DNA of 64,000 nt from Chalciporus piperatus (Eukaryota > Basidiomycota > Agaricomycetes > Boletales > Boletaceae): positions 473,435 to 537,434 of the forward strand of contig JBBPTG010000005.1 in the NCBI GenBank assembly GCA_038093975.1, read 5' to 3'. Shown piece after piece: positions 1 through 12,106 of this stretch. The position numbers and the translations under genes were made by a program. Numbering within the stretch: the stretch's first letter is position 1; each line of letters begins with the position of its first letter. Under the pieces are notes generated by a model that was not told the DNA's origin, ran no database searches, and was given only the letters and a program-made list of their open reading frames with translations.

Positions 1-480
1 GCATTCACCTCTCAAGCAACGCTTCTTTGGCTGGCGTATCGTAGGAAGGAGGTGGTTGTGCGTGCTGAACGGGGGCAGCCTTCCGTCGCCTCTACTACCA
101 TACGTGATGGGCTCATCGCATTCGTGTGTATCATAGGTAAGTTCTGAAGTTCGTACATTCCAGGAGTGCGGGATGCTCAATGGTCTCTACTTGCCAAAGC
201 CATTTTCCTGACATTTGCGGTGTTCCAACTTAGCGGCAGCGCCAACACGAACGTGGCCGCCTCGTGAGTTTTCCTATCGTATCATCCCCATTTAATTGAA
301 TGACGGCTGGTTAAAGTTTCCTTCCCGTGTTCATATCCATTGCGGTAAGTCATATCTCTCCTTCGTCACCTACCCTTGTCGCTGGGGGCTGATGACCAAG
401 TCCTTATTTCTCTCATCATAGACCAGTCGCGTAGTCATGAACATTCAACTGGCTGCTTCACCGACAGAGCCAACCACAGT
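1..480 (+). pseudogene. 3' part of a DUF6533-like multi-TM protein gene (partial, probably decayed)
   Basis: The first 140 bases read, in frame, a hydrophobic segment followed by a basic loop (LLWLAYRRKEVVVRAE) and a second hydrophobic start (RDGLIAFVCII) before a canonical GTAAG donor. The same pattern, LLWLAYRKKGMVVRAE then QDGVVAFACVTG, occurs at 2770-2895, so the two are paralogues. Layout and motifs match the C-terminal half of fungal seven-TM DUF6533 proteins, where a short cytosolic loop precedes an 'RDG' helix. The 5' part lies outside the window and no clean exon chain continues to a good C-terminus, so it may be a remnant. Function of the family is unknown. Confidence 0.45.
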
Positions 481-2290
481 CCAACTCACTACTCAATTTT
501 GGAGCCCCGAGTATGAATTGCAGACACGTTCAAATGAATCGTTTTTAAGGGACGAGATTAGCGATGCCTGAGCCGAACTGGGGCTTAGGCTGGCAACATC
601 GCGAAGGAAAACTGATCGTTGTGTTGAGATGCTCAGCGCGACCCGCTTCCTACCTAAAGGGCTCCCTGGGGGAGGACCATCTCGAGCGGCAACTGGCAAC
701 TGTGCAGTATACATAATGCATCACCGATTCTTTGCACCGATTGAAGATACTTGTGTAGTTATCCTACCTTCAATCCACTGTCGTTTATGGAGAAATATAG
801 CTTCCGTCGTTATCCGTCGGTTGGATCATGGATCATTTGTTGGCTGACGACGAACCGGCCACCGGGACATTGACGCCAGCATCTGTAGCAGGCATCCGCG
901 TTTTTTTTGCCAGTAAAACAACCCACATGTCCTCCGTCTCCACGGCGCAGCCCCGCCATCTACGTTTGTTTCTATTTCGTCTTGATAATACTATGGGTGC
1001 AATGAAGGGCGCACATGGCCGACGCGGAACTGAACAACGACATGTCCTTCGCTGTCCTTCGTCCTCGCTTGACTCCCTGCGCTCACGAATGCAACCCTCC
1101 ACGACTCCGTTTTTCGTCATGCATGCCGCTGTGTTTATCGTAAGTTCTGGCTACGGTCCCTTCACCTTCGCGGCTCGAATGACAAAGCCTTACTCTCACA
1201 CCGTCAAAGGACAGCGTCATGGGAGAGATACCGTCGGTATCTGTCAATGCAAAAGTATCTCTCCTGGCTGGCATCAATCGAGAGCCTCGAGATTTCGTAA
1301 TCCATGCCCCTGTACGCCCTGTAATTACAGGAATGTTTGGCGTGCCCATCACAGGAAGACCTTGTGCTTCCCATACATGTCGGCGATGGCTCCAGAAATG
1401 TGTGCGCATGGATCGAGATTGGCGACACGGCTTTATAAGCCTGAACGACTGTGGAGTCAATCCCGCAGACGAGTCTGTGATGATGCTATTAGAAGAGGGC
1501 TCATAATATTTGTGCGTGGAAAGAATATCGGAGAACTGAGGGGGTTGGCCTATATTAGTGAAGCGGAGAGCTCTGGCACGTATTCGGGAGCCGCTGAGTT
1601 TGATGAACTTCAAGTTAGGGAAGGAGGTTCATAACCTTCTCCCCATACTTACCAGATCTAGCCTCCTCGAGAGTTTCGGACGGGGTTACCTAGCAATTTG
1701 ATGGATAATCTTGATGTATTTGGCAAGTGTTTGTTCCACAGTTGGCCGAGGCAGTTGATACGATGATCATGAGATGCCAGGGTCAGGGTCTAGTGTGAAC
1801 AAATGGTCGCTGCCACGAGTCAGTCAACATGTTGCTTCAAGTCGTTACCCTTGTACTCATACGAATTGCATGCTTTCGACCCAACTCTGCGCAGATTTCA
1901 GGTACTACACCTCCGTGTCAAGTTGTGTGCAGACGTAGGTATTTCACTCGTCTTCCAGGTCTGATGCAATTGAGTAATATGACGAATAACGAACCAGAAA
2001 CGTGAACAATCCTCGTGCACGCATGAGCGAAGGAGTCCTTGCTGTTGTGTCACAAACATCTGAACCATTACGACTTAGCGAGTACTCTTGCAGTACAGTT
2101 GCCTCGTGTCTGTAAAAGCTCGCAAACTGATGCCAATGCCCCAGTTGCTGCCCTCACAATCATTGTCTGGGATGCACTCATAACGGTCGGCGATGAAGTC
2201 ACTTATATTTGGCCGTGAGTCCTGCACATTCGGAACGAACGGCAAAGGAACTTTGTGATCAATTGTTGTGTGGCAGTAAACCACGACGGG
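481..2290. other. No supportable gene
   Basis: Open frames overlap on both strands, for example at 828-1634 (+) and 1083-1613 (-), but none shows a recognisable domain, a splice-consistent extension or coherent amino-acid composition. They are most likely chance frames. I see nothing else certain here. Confidence 0.4.
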
Positions 2291-2379
2291 CGTATATCAA
2301 GTGGTTATACCTTTTCCAGAAATATTTTGCACTGGCCTTGCAGATGTGAGTTTACTTCCTTGCAATGAACAGGTCTTGA

Positions 2380-3260
2380 TCTTTCCGATGCACTAGTGGT
2401 ATCTTTGTTTTTCTACAAATTATCGTACACGACCCTGTGCCTCCTCCTGGGTGTCGCATTTATCATGACATACAAGTACTAGGGATACATCTGCTTTTGT
2501 TACTCTTCGACATTGTTTTGTTCCTCAGAAGTGAGTTATCCCGCACCTGACGTCTCATTCTCTGACAAAATAATAGTATATGCACTACACGGCCGGAACA
2601 CATTTGCCATGCCAGTGGTACTGGGCACTCTCGCTGTCATGGTGGAATTTGTGACGGCTGTTGTAGGCAACGTTCTCGTCCTTCCGAACAGTGTATATGA
2701 CTCTAGTACTTGCGCGGTGGTTGCGATCTCGAAGGCCATAATGGTGGTCATCGCGGGTACACTCGCTTCTCAAGCAGCGCTTCTCTGGTTGGCATATCGC
2801 AAGAAGGGGATGGTTGTCCGGGCAGAAGGGGGGAGGAACTCCATTGCCTCTAACACCATACAAGATGGTGTGGTTGCGTTCGCATGCGTCACTGGTAAGC
2901 CTGGGAGAACATGCAATCAAGTAACAACGCGAGAAATGACCATGGGCCGCAAGCACTTTTCGTATTTCTTTTAGGGAGTCTATTCTTCAGCAACACAGTC
3001 ACGAACATGCTCGTCTTGTGAGTTTCTAATAACTCCATTATCATCGCTTTATTGAGCAGCCGTCCATCAGTTGGTTTCCCGTGTGTGAATCCATCGCAGT
3101 AGGTCGCGTCTTGCGGGGGCTGATGGTGCCAATCTCACCACTTACTTGTAGACTTGTCGCCTCATCATCAACCTTCAGCGAGGGTCGCACAGAGAGCCCA
3201 GCCAAGAATTCACAACTGAAATATTGAGAACCGAGTATGAGCTAGAGCCACAGTCAGGCA
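2380..3260 (+). pseudogene. DUF6533-like seven-TM protein gene, second tandem copy (probably degenerate)
   Basis: Hydrophobic coding blocks run in order on the plus strand. One near 2385-2480 reads FYKLSYTTLCLLLG. A second from about 2560 has the family-like 'IVYALHGRN' (compare RVYALYGR in DUF6533 proteins) followed by two or three TM segments, a basic loop (AYRKKGMVVRAE) and another TM start ending at a GTAAGC donor near 2894. A short block after 2970 (SLFFSNTVTNML) would be the next exon. An in-frame stop follows the 2385-2480 block and the N-terminal family segment is missing, so this looks like a decayed or partial copy. It is a paralogue of the fragment at the left edge and of the better-preserved gene at 24994-26646. 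Confidence 0.5.
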
Positions 3261-3269
3261 TACTGTAAT

Positions 3270-4403
3270 TTTCGAGTTGCCGTGTTGGTGTTGATGGGCG
3301 CTACGTTGGTGATTTGAGAATACATAGTACAGGATGCTCGATGGCGACCCACATGAATCTGAACTTCCCCACACTGGGCCCGGGGTAAGTCAAAGTTCGA
3401 TCGGCGGTGATGACGCAGGCTCACACCAGCGCAAGTGCAATGGAGGGAGAAAGGACTCCACCAAGACGGTGTCCGGTGGCGATGAACCTGGAATCGTCAA
3501 ACTTGGGAGTGGTGCCTGCGATGAAGTCGTGGAGCTGAACCAAATTCGCAGCGATGGATGGCCATAAGTCACGAAAATACACTTCGTTCTGTGGAGTGGA
3601 GGTGGTCGAACCGTAGAATTTCGAGGGAATTCTGCGGCCGACAGAACAACACGGGTCTCTTGAACGCATCGTTTTCGCAGACACGCACCGAACGCAGGTT
3701 AGTTCCCCGCTCGCTTCCTGTGATCAGTTAGTCATCTTCATCCTTGTCCCGGGCCCGTATATGAATCGACATGGATGGAAGCGAAATAGCACGGAGCAAG
3801 AGGGAGGGAAGAATTGACATATCAGCTGAGTGAATCTGAGATGTCTGGTTCTGCATGTCACTCCGGAGCTGATTTAGAAGACCTACCTGGGGAAAGGGAG
3901 GGCACGACAGGTGATAGAGCTGATCAATCGAAGAGATCTGTATGGGCTTAGGCGGGAAACGGGGCGATATGGTGCTCTCTATCTCACTGTAAGGTTCGAG
4001 GCACAAAACTCACAATACATATTATGGTATGTTTGATGAGGCCAGGGAACCGCTCTGCATCAATTCAAATTTCGATCGGAGAAACACGTACCTCTGGATG
4101 CAAACATATTAATGATCACTGGCATGATCAGCATGCTGGGCTACATTTTCCCCTGTGATTTGAGATAAAGTCAGCCAGTCACGGATTCGATCGTCGAAGA
4201 GGCTCAAGACTTTGGATAGCTTCCGAGTCCAGTGGCAGTGCTGAGGTTGAAGTGAGCTTAGTCATCGTTCGTGGTCAAGAGAAACAGGTTTCCAAATTTG
4301 GGAGTGAAGCTGTATGATGCCTCCTACCCCTACGAGGCTAATTAGCAAGCCGTAGAACACACTCCAGCTCTCTCTCTCTTCTACCACTACATCCACATAT
4401 CGC
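3270..4403. other. Intergenic, no supportable gene; upstream region of ATG1
   Basis: Only short conflicting frames are present (3334-3567 +, 3421-3684 -, 3728-4006 -), without recognisable domains. A pyrimidine-rich CTCTCTCTCT stretch lies about 30 bases before the ATG1 start codon, as is common in basidiomycete 5' leaders. Confidence 0.4.
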
Positions 4404-7400
4404 ATGCCAGCAACGGCCTCGCCCGCACCGCGGGCCCCAAGCATGGCCCCAGACAAGTCCACCACCAGACGGGCAACTGAGGACGATGAAGCCCGTCCGT
4501 ATGTCGTTGTGAGCGACATTGGCAAGGGAAGCTTCGCGACTGTGTATAAGGGATACCACGAAGTGTGTCTCGTGCCTCCTCCTGATTCAATCCACTTGCT
4601 GATAACTCGTCGCTCACCTATCAGGAGACCCACCAACAGGTGGCAATCAAATCTGTTCGCAAAGATATCCTCACAGCCAAGTTGCTCGACAATTTGCAAA
4701 GCGAAATCGAGATTCTCAAGTCGTTGTCGCACCGCCATATCACGAAACTTATAGACATCGTGGTACGTATTTTGCTCGAACGGATTGGAAATATGTGCTT
4801 CGGAGACACCGTGTTCCGTTTGAGCATAGTGAATGCACGTCTGGTGTGATCGAGCGTGTCTAGTCCTTGCCCAGAAACAGCCAAGTCTCGTATGTGACAC
4901 TAACAGATCTCTCAGCGCGCAGAACGGAATATATTCCTCATCATGGAGTATTGCGCTGGAGGTGATCTCACCAACTACATCAAGAAACGTGGTCGCGTCG
5001 AGGGCCTCGAGTATGCACCATCTCCTGGGGCTGCTCTGCAATACTACCCGCACCCGAGGTCAGGTGGCCTCGACGAGATCGTCGTCCGCAGCTTCTTGCG
5101 TCAGCTGGGTAAGCCTTTTCTTTCTTGTTACATGCATGAAGTAACGTGATTCAACCAGCACGAGCTCTCAAGTTTTTACGGACCAGAAATCTCATCCATC
5201 GGGACATCAAACCACAGGTAGATATTTTGTTTGCTCTCATGCGGTGTTTTGACGCATTATACACAGAATCTCCTTCTGACTCCAGCTCCACCAGAGGAGC
5301 TTGCTAAAGGACATCCCATCGGTGTTCCAATACTGAAGGTCGCCGACTTTGGTTTCGCACGCTCACTTCCAAATGCAATGATGGCTGAGACGTTATGTGG
5401 ATCACCGTACGTTTTCAGTGGTTAACTGACGTATATCAAGCATACATCTGAGGCATTCAATAGGTTATACATGGCACCTGAGATCCTGCGATACGAGAAG
5501 TATGATGCAAAGGCTGATCTTTGGAGTGTTGGCGCTGTACTGTACGAGATGTCTGTCGGGAAACCTCCATTCCGAGCACAGAATCACGTCGAGCTCCTGA
5601 AGAAAATCGAGCATTCCAAAGGTGTCAAGTTCCCTGACGAGGATCCTTCCCGCACCGCTTCGAATCCATCGACTCAACATGCCACTTCGGGGGCCAGACC
5701 GGAAGAATCACTGGTTGTGCCTGCTGACATCAAGGAACTTATTCGTGCCCTTCTGAGGCGTCGACCTGCCGAGCGGGCCAGTTTCGAAGAATTCTTCAAG
5801 AGTGACGCCCTCGCGAAGTCTAAATTCCCTCGTCCAGCTCCTGGATCCGTATCGCGGGCCACTACCATTGCTACTGCTCCCAGTATGCAACCAGAAGAAG
5901 AGGATGATGATGCACCAGTCGGAAAAATTCCAGAACACCACAAGGTGATACCCCCAGAGGTGCTCGATCCGAAGGCGATGATACCGCCAAGCAAGTTTCA
6001 CTTCCGGAGAAGGGATACGACAACGGAGGATTCTCCCGTGGCAGCTGTTGCAGGTCCTTCCTCCGGTCGAAGGTAAGTCACATCAGGAGCTCAATATGGG
6101 ATTGTCGAGCTCAAATCTGCTGTTTATAGTCCGACTTCGCCGCGTAGTAAGACATCCCCGCTCCCGCTTGAACACGCTCAAACACGAACTGGCTCGATTT
6201 CCGACCGCCCTGTTGAAAATGGCCAAGCTCGACCACTCACAAAGCCGATATCCACCGAGGGATCGTTTATCCCTGGCGAATCGGAAGAGGATGGCATTAT
6301 TCGAAAAGAATATGTGCTCGTTGGAGATGTGCGTGCGCTCGAGTTCAATCGCGCAGTTGATGGTGAGTTGGTATCCATTGTGTGCCTCCATCTGATCGCT
6401 CAAGAAGTATCAACAGAACTTAGCACGGCTCGCCGTCAACCACCCCGCGATTACCGCTCTCCACTTGCAGACGAGCAATATCCCGACCACGTACTGCCAT
6501 CGCCCCGCTCGAATTCACCTCTCTCTGCACCAGTTCCGACGACCTATAACACTACATTCCCACCCCCGCCCCATCCTCTCGCACCCCCACTTTCCTCCTC
6601 TCCAACTCGCGTGGCCTCGAACGCACTCAGTCGTGCATTATCTCTCGCATCTCGTAAACTGTTTGGTGTGTCAACGCCCAAATCGCCTATTTCTCCAGGT
6701 GCGGGACATTACCATCCACCATCATCGCCACGCCGACCTCAGCTCTTGCTGAGATCCCCCACGAACGAGGTAGATCTGGTCGGAAACAGCTTTCTGCCTC
6801 CCCGCGATCCCATGGAGGACGAGTTACTTGCTGCACTAGAAGAGCTCGCGCAGAAAACGGATGTATTGACACACTGGGCAGACGAACTGTACGAAGTCGT
6901 GAAGGCAGTTCCACAAAGTCAGTTTGTCATTTCCTTGGTTATCAATGCCAGGTCTTACATCTGATCTACTTGAACAACCGTACACAGAACCTCTTCCGGA
7001 TCCTGCAAAGTTCGCACGTCGTGAAGGTGAAGCTGAGAAGCATGCGGAACGACGGCGGAATGCAGATCAAGAAGCAGAATACACTGCGGTGACGTGTGTG
7101 GCCGTGTACATGCTCTTGATGTCATTCTCCCAAAGGGGAATTGACAGGCTACGGAATTACCAAGAACATTTGCGGATGCGACATCCGGATGGGGAATTCA
7201 TTGTTAGTGCCGGTTTCGAGGATGGTAATGATGTCTGCTTGACTGTACCGAGCTCTTTTCTGATACTTTTGTAGCGCTTGCCTGGTTCAAAGACCAGTTT
7301 ATCAAGTGTAATGACCGCGCAGCGCTCGTGAAGACGTGGTTGCCAGTGCAATACGACGGTCCTAAGATATACCTTGATCAGCTTATCTACGATCGCGCAT

Positions 7401-7876
7401 TGATGCTGGTCCGTCGAGTCTCCTCTTTTCATTGTATTGATGTTGAGAGCACGGCTTCGCAGAGTCGAACAGCTGCTCGGAAGGAACTCCTGGACCAGGC
7501 AGCAAGTCCTGACGAATGCGAGAAGTTGTATGAAGAGTCTTTGTGGTGTCTTTACACCCTGCAAGACGATCTTCAACAAGACAACCCGTTCATGGAGGAG
7601 GACCGAAATACGATAGCGACTTGTACGTTGCTGGCCCTGCTTGAATGTCTAGGTTGATATTCACTGTTCGTATCTCTAGGGATCACGCGGACTAAGCTCC
7701 GCCTCGTACGATGTCGCGCCCGAATGGGTATGAATGACAGGGATCGAATAAAGGACGCGCTCGCAGATCAGAATCTAGTCGACGCGAGATATCCACCCCC
7801 ATGGGATCCACAAGCTATGGAGAAATTTCAACAACAACAGCAGCAGCAGCAGGCTGCGGCTGGGCAGCGCTCGTGA
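4404..7876 (+). CDS. ATG1: Autophagy serine/threonine kinase ATG1 (ULK1 homologue)
   Basis: Atg1 starts autophagy by phosphorylating the Atg13/Atg17 complex and downstream factors at the phagophore site. I propose eleven exons: 4404-4562, 4625-4762, 4916-5108, 5159-5217, 5267-5406, 5464-6072, 6130-6362, 6405-6917, 6988-7224, 7275-7622 and 7680-7876, giving 941 residues, a normal Atg1 length. The kinase domain is N-terminal: glycine loop [15 protein letters not shown] lysine at about K62, HRDIKPQN with catalytic D179, ADFG with D210, then APE. It carries the Atg1-typical insert before the catalytic loop. A Ser/Pro-rich disordered linker follows. The family signature [18 protein letters not shown] precedes the C-terminal helical (tMIT, Atg13-binding) region, visible as a run of charged helices from exon 9. 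The C-terminus ends in a short Gln tract. The 42-base intron 7 is open in frame, so it could be retained. Identity is secure; single splice sites are less so. Confidence 0.95.
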
Positions 7877-8244
7877 TAGCACGAGAACATCTATTGCTTC
7901 TCTCTTCCGCCCCTTCCCCTCCATCCACATTAACTAATTATAACCGTCTGCTGGACGCTCTGGACGCGGAAAGTTGACGATGTTTTGGAATCATTTCAGG
8001 GTTGCTAATATTGTATATCTTCTGTCGGGTTGACCGCCGCTTTGAGGGGGACTCACTTGCTTACATTGTGTATATACCACCGTACTCATCCGTACTTACC
8101 ATGTCCAGACACTGTCGTTGTAATATCCGATTGTATCTTACTGTTGATTCACGCGAATCTTGCTGATCATTGTACCCACACAAGATGGAAGCTTCCCAAA
8201 TCAGCATCTATGCTAGAGTAACTTCGCGATCGAGATGGGTCGAA
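7877..8244. other. Convergent 3' region between ATG1 and SFM1
   Basis: About 370 bases separate the two stop codons. No coding frame here is supportable; the stretch probably holds both 3' UTRs. Confidence 0.5.
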
Positions 8245-9297
8245 TTAGAAATCGAAACTCTTATTCAAGTCTTCATGCAATAGCTCCTGCATTCCAGGTG
8301 GAAGCAGAGGTTCACCACCTGGTCGATCAGAGATATATTCTGGATGAGAGAGTAAGCAGTACTGCGAAATGGCGAAAAACATCGGACTGACTGAATGGCA
8401 TCTCTACGCTCTCCTTGGCGTTGAACCTGATCGTTGGAAACTCCTGTACGATGCGTCAGACGACAGATCCTGCTCGACATTGATTGGACGTACGACATAT
8501 GGTATGTCATCAAGTGGAGCTATCGTCAAACAGAAAGGAAGGACAGGGCGAATCGGAATGTCATTCGGAAAAGAGTGATGGCTAACATCACGCACTTTTG
8601 TCATGAACGACACGTTTTGTGACACCGAGAGCAGTATCAGTCGTCATCTGCACTGGACCCAAGTGACGCGTTGGGAATCCCAGCTGACGAAGCTGAGCTG
8701 TACGATCTCGGGGTGGATCGTCACCTGGATTACCGGTCAGAACTAGGTGAGCGGAGGAGGAAAGTCAAGTACCGAGGATTCCCTGAATCCAAGTGTATCA
8801 GTCACAAGATGAGCGAAAAGAAACCCAAGAACATCTTGCCCCAAATAAGAACCAGTCGAATTCAAGACCATCCTCCGGCTCGAGTTTTCGTTCAGCCTTG
8901 GGATCGAGGAGGCAAACTTTGGAGAGAGGAATGTTTTGTTTGCGGAGCAACTCCAAGATGGATTGTGTGTAGGTCTCGGAAGATGCGACTGGTCCAGGAA
9001 TGGCAGCCAGTTTTCCTCGCAAAGAGGTAGAGGATTTTTGAGAGAGATGGGTAAATAGAACTTGGGACGAGGGCCCCGCTAACATGAGCATGTGCTACGG
9101 TGCGGTGCGGTGGAGTTAGAAAGACGGTTTTCAGCGATCGGGATCTTGGTGCCGACTTACAGAGTATTCGAGCTCAACCCACACAGGAAGTGAACTAGGG
9201 GTGGCCTCGTCCTCTTCCATGTGCTCTGACGGAGATCAGTCTTCGCCCAGTGGATTCACTTTACCAAGAACATACCGATGACATATGTGAAGCCCAT
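8245..9297 (-). CDS. SFM1: SPOUT-family protein arginine methyltransferase (Sfm1-like)
   Basis: In yeast Sfm1 methylates an arginine of ribosomal protein uS3 (Rps3) using SAM and a trefoil-knot SPOUT fold. Proposed exons, 5' to 3' on the minus strand: 9297-9276, 9225-9161, 9094-8840, 8782-8773, 8724-8596, 8519-8494, 8443-8392 and 8339-8245. They join in frame to 217 residues, close to the yeast protein's length. Recognisable family blocks are TYVIEHMEE at the N-terminus, VWVELEYSHM, LFTHLS, LLDPKAE, FDWFLFGGILGDDPPRDRT, LGFPTRHLGPVQMTTDTAL (the SAM/knot region), and FNAKESVEMPF near the C-terminus. Exon 3 ends at a GC-AG intron (GGG/GCAAGA) and exon 4 is only 10 bases. It is convergent with ATG1. 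Any automatic caller would probably miss it because no exon is long. Confidence 0.88.
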
Positions 9298-10086
9298 CCT
9301 TGATCACGATAGATCAGAAAGTGGCTTGTTCAGGGAAATCAAGGGTGAATGCTGGCAATTGCACTGAGCTAAACTCTTAATGGAGTCTTAAGACCCCAAT
9401 CCGGGGCGGCTGTCTTAATTTTGCGAGCCGAAAGATGAGTGCCAGCTCACTGCAATGTGTAGAGTCCGTTTCGTCGCTGTTCAAGCTTGAGTTCAATGTG
9501 GTGGTCAGTGATAGAATCAATCTTTCATCCTTTTTTGGAAGAGGCTTCTCGGATCCGTGTGCCTCGCAAATCTTCGGATACAGTATGGACTCGGACCCAA
9601 CACAACGTTCCCAGTGCCGTACTTACATCATGCAAACATTGACAGATCTAGACAGCAATTGAATGGACCCCAAGCAACTAATCCGCCAAGTTACTGTGGA
9701 CTAAAAGTATGGAAAAACAAATGTGGAATCGTCCGCGGGCTGCGTGACAATCAAGGTCGGGTACTAGGGCGTATCTATTTCATTTGGCGGGGCGTATGAG
9801 CTCAATTGAAAGCGCTCACACACTGCACGATCGCATCGGGATGCTCACAAGTGTATCAAGGCTTGGAAGTTGGCCCCCGCGATTCGGTCGGACATGCTCA
9901 CGTACACCGTCACTTCTTCCCGAAATCGACACCTGATGTCTTGATGGAACATGGAACCATTGTATTATTTTCTAGCGGCGACCGGTCCAAAGGATTCTCA
10001 CTTCCTGTCCCGATGTCAACAGACCGAATATAAGGTGAGCTTTGGTAAAAAAAAAAAAGGTATCCAGACTTGCTCCACAGTACAAG
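9298..10086. other. Intergenic; unrecognised open frame at 9557-9799
   Basis: One 80-codon frame at 9557-9799 (+) reads with plausible composition (QYGLGPNTTF, SYCGLKVWKNK, RVLGRIYFIW) but has no acceptable start context and no match I can recall. It could be an exon of a decayed gene. An A12 run lies at about 10047-10058. Confidence 0.3.
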
Positions 10087-11873
10087 ATGACTGACCCTAA
10101 ATTCAAAGTTGCGATATGGTACGTATAGGGACTCTGGAGACTTCAACTGACTGATGTTCGTAGCGGTGGAGGCGTTGGAGGTCTGACCCTCGCCGTAGCC
10201 CTGTCGAAATATCCAGACATCGAAGTTGAAGTGTTTGAAGCTGCCAAAAAATATACCGAGGTTGGTGCAGGTGTTGGAATTTGGCCCCGAGCATTCAAGG
10301 TACTTTTCTTCTTGATAAACTAATTAGTAGATTGCACCTTGACACCCTGACCTGAAGGTCTTGCGGAAATTGGGCCCAAGCATTGAGCGTGCCCTCCTGA
10401 ATGCAACTACAGACTGTCAGCAGACGGAAGAATTCGGTTGGTACCAAACACTTGTCGCAGAACTGTGCATTTCAACTGGTCCTAGTCCCGTCTCTCAGTT
10501 ATCGTCAGAGCGACCAACCCAAGGGAGAGGAGATATTCAGATTGATCACCAAAGGTGAGGAAACCCATGCCAACTTGACTATGTAACCTCTAACGGGTCG
10601 TCCAGGCGAGTTGATGAGATTCCATCGGGCTGACTTCCATGGTATTCTACTCTCGCATCTTCCACCCTCATGCAAGACGCACACCTCCAAGAGATTGGTC
10701 TCATATACTCAGCCGAAACCTCCATCCACTTCTCAAATAATACTGACTTTTGCAGACGGTACCTTGTCCTCGTGCGACGTACTCGTGGGCGCAGACGGCA
10801 TCAAGTCAGCTGTTCGGGGCTACATGATGCGCGAAGTCGCTCAGTCATTGAGCGGAGAGGCTGCAGCATCTGCACTATCTTGTATCGATCCTGTCTGGAG
10901 TGGCGTCGTTGCTTACCGCACCTTGATCAACGCGGAGAAATTACGAGCTTGCGAACCAAATCATCCAACACTTCGAGACCCTACGGTGGTATGTCGCATC
11001 TTTCTTTATTTCTTTCAAATTCACGGTGCCGACTAACGGACGTGCAATAGTACATGGGGAAGGACGCTGTGAGTATAATAAAAGCTTTCGCCCCAAACCT
11101 TCGTTCTGAACTAAACTATACAGAATTTCATCACATACCCCATCTCCAAAGGGAAATTCATAAATTTCGCCGGGTTCAGCCTATCGGCTGAGCTTGTCAG
11201 AACCTGTTACCAAGCGGATACCTCTGGAAGACGAACCTTCGAGGGCGAGTGGGTACGAGAACTGTCCAAGGAAGAAATTCGCCAACAGTTTCAAGGGTTC
11301 GAAGAAGCCACGAAACCTGTGCTCGAGGTGATCAATCTTCCCACCAAAGGATCTCATTGCACACCCCCGTTGACAAGCTTCCTCGATCGACAGTGTATCG
11401 ATAAAGGAACGCTATGGGCCGTCCATAACGTGAAGCATCTCCCGACACATTATTATGGCCGCGTTGCACTGGTCGGAGACGCAGCCCATGCAATGCTACC
11501 TTTCCAAGGTTCTGGAGCTGGTCAAAGCATCGAGGTGAGTAACCAGGCCTGTACTTATGAGCTCGATGCAATCTGAAACTGGTATGCGCAGGACGCCTAT
11601 TTGCTCGCTACGGTCCTCGGACACTCGTCAACCAGACTAGAGAATATATCCCGTGCGATGGCCGTGTACGACAAGCTAAGACGGCCATTCTCCAGTGATG
11701 TCGCGTTGCGTTCTAGGTCGAACGGCCAGCTTAGTGCGGGGCAGCTGGAGGATGTGACTCCTGCAAACTTTGGCGAGATCATGACAAAGAACTGGGAGTG
11801 GGCTTGGCTGAGCAATTTGGATGGTGCGCTGGAGGATGCAGTGAAGATGTTGGATGCGGAGGCAAGCTCATGA
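10087..11873 (+). CDS. FAD-dependent aromatic monooxygenase (salicylate-hydroxylase-like, PF01494 type)
   Basis: Group A flavin monooxygenases hydroxylate aromatic acids or other rings with NAD(P)H and O2 in the cytosol. Exon 1 (10087-10118) joins exon 2 at 10164 to give the Rossmann dinucleotide motif VAICGGGVGGLTLAVAL, then an acidic strand end (VEVFEAA). Further blocks are GAGVGIWPRAF, FHRADFHGILL, the DG motif (VLVGADGIKSAVRG), a Ser/Thr-rich middle, and the second FAD motif RVALVGDAAHAMLPFQGSGAGQSIEDAY near 11460-11600. The C-terminus ends at 11873. Several short introns fit, at about 10300, 10450, 10560, 10990, 11060 and 11535. The motif order is that of the NahG/salicylate hydroxylase group, but the substrate cannot be told. 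The gene is convergent with LCB1, 233 bases away. Confidence 0.85.
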
Positions 11874-12106
11874 GGCTTGCCCTGTCTCCAAGTAAGTGTA
11901 CTTCCGAAAATTTGATCGATTCCTTAGAGCAGTGTAAGATACGTGACCGTGTTGGAAAGAAGCTCTACCAACGGCGAAGAGGGATAAGCAAACCAACTGA
12001 TTATCCAATATCGACAATTTAAACCGCGAGTAGGGTAGACATTCTAGATAGATATGGTATAAATCTCCACGAATTAGCGATGCGAAATAAGTTCGTGTCT
12101 GGCCGT

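Noticed and set aside
828..1634. 268-codon plus-strand open frame
   Set aside because: No domain, no composition typical of protein, and opposed by equally long minus-strand frames; treated as chance.
4262..5053. 263-codon minus-strand frame antisense to ATG1
   Set aside because: Lies opposite well-defined kinase exons and introns; antisense shadow.
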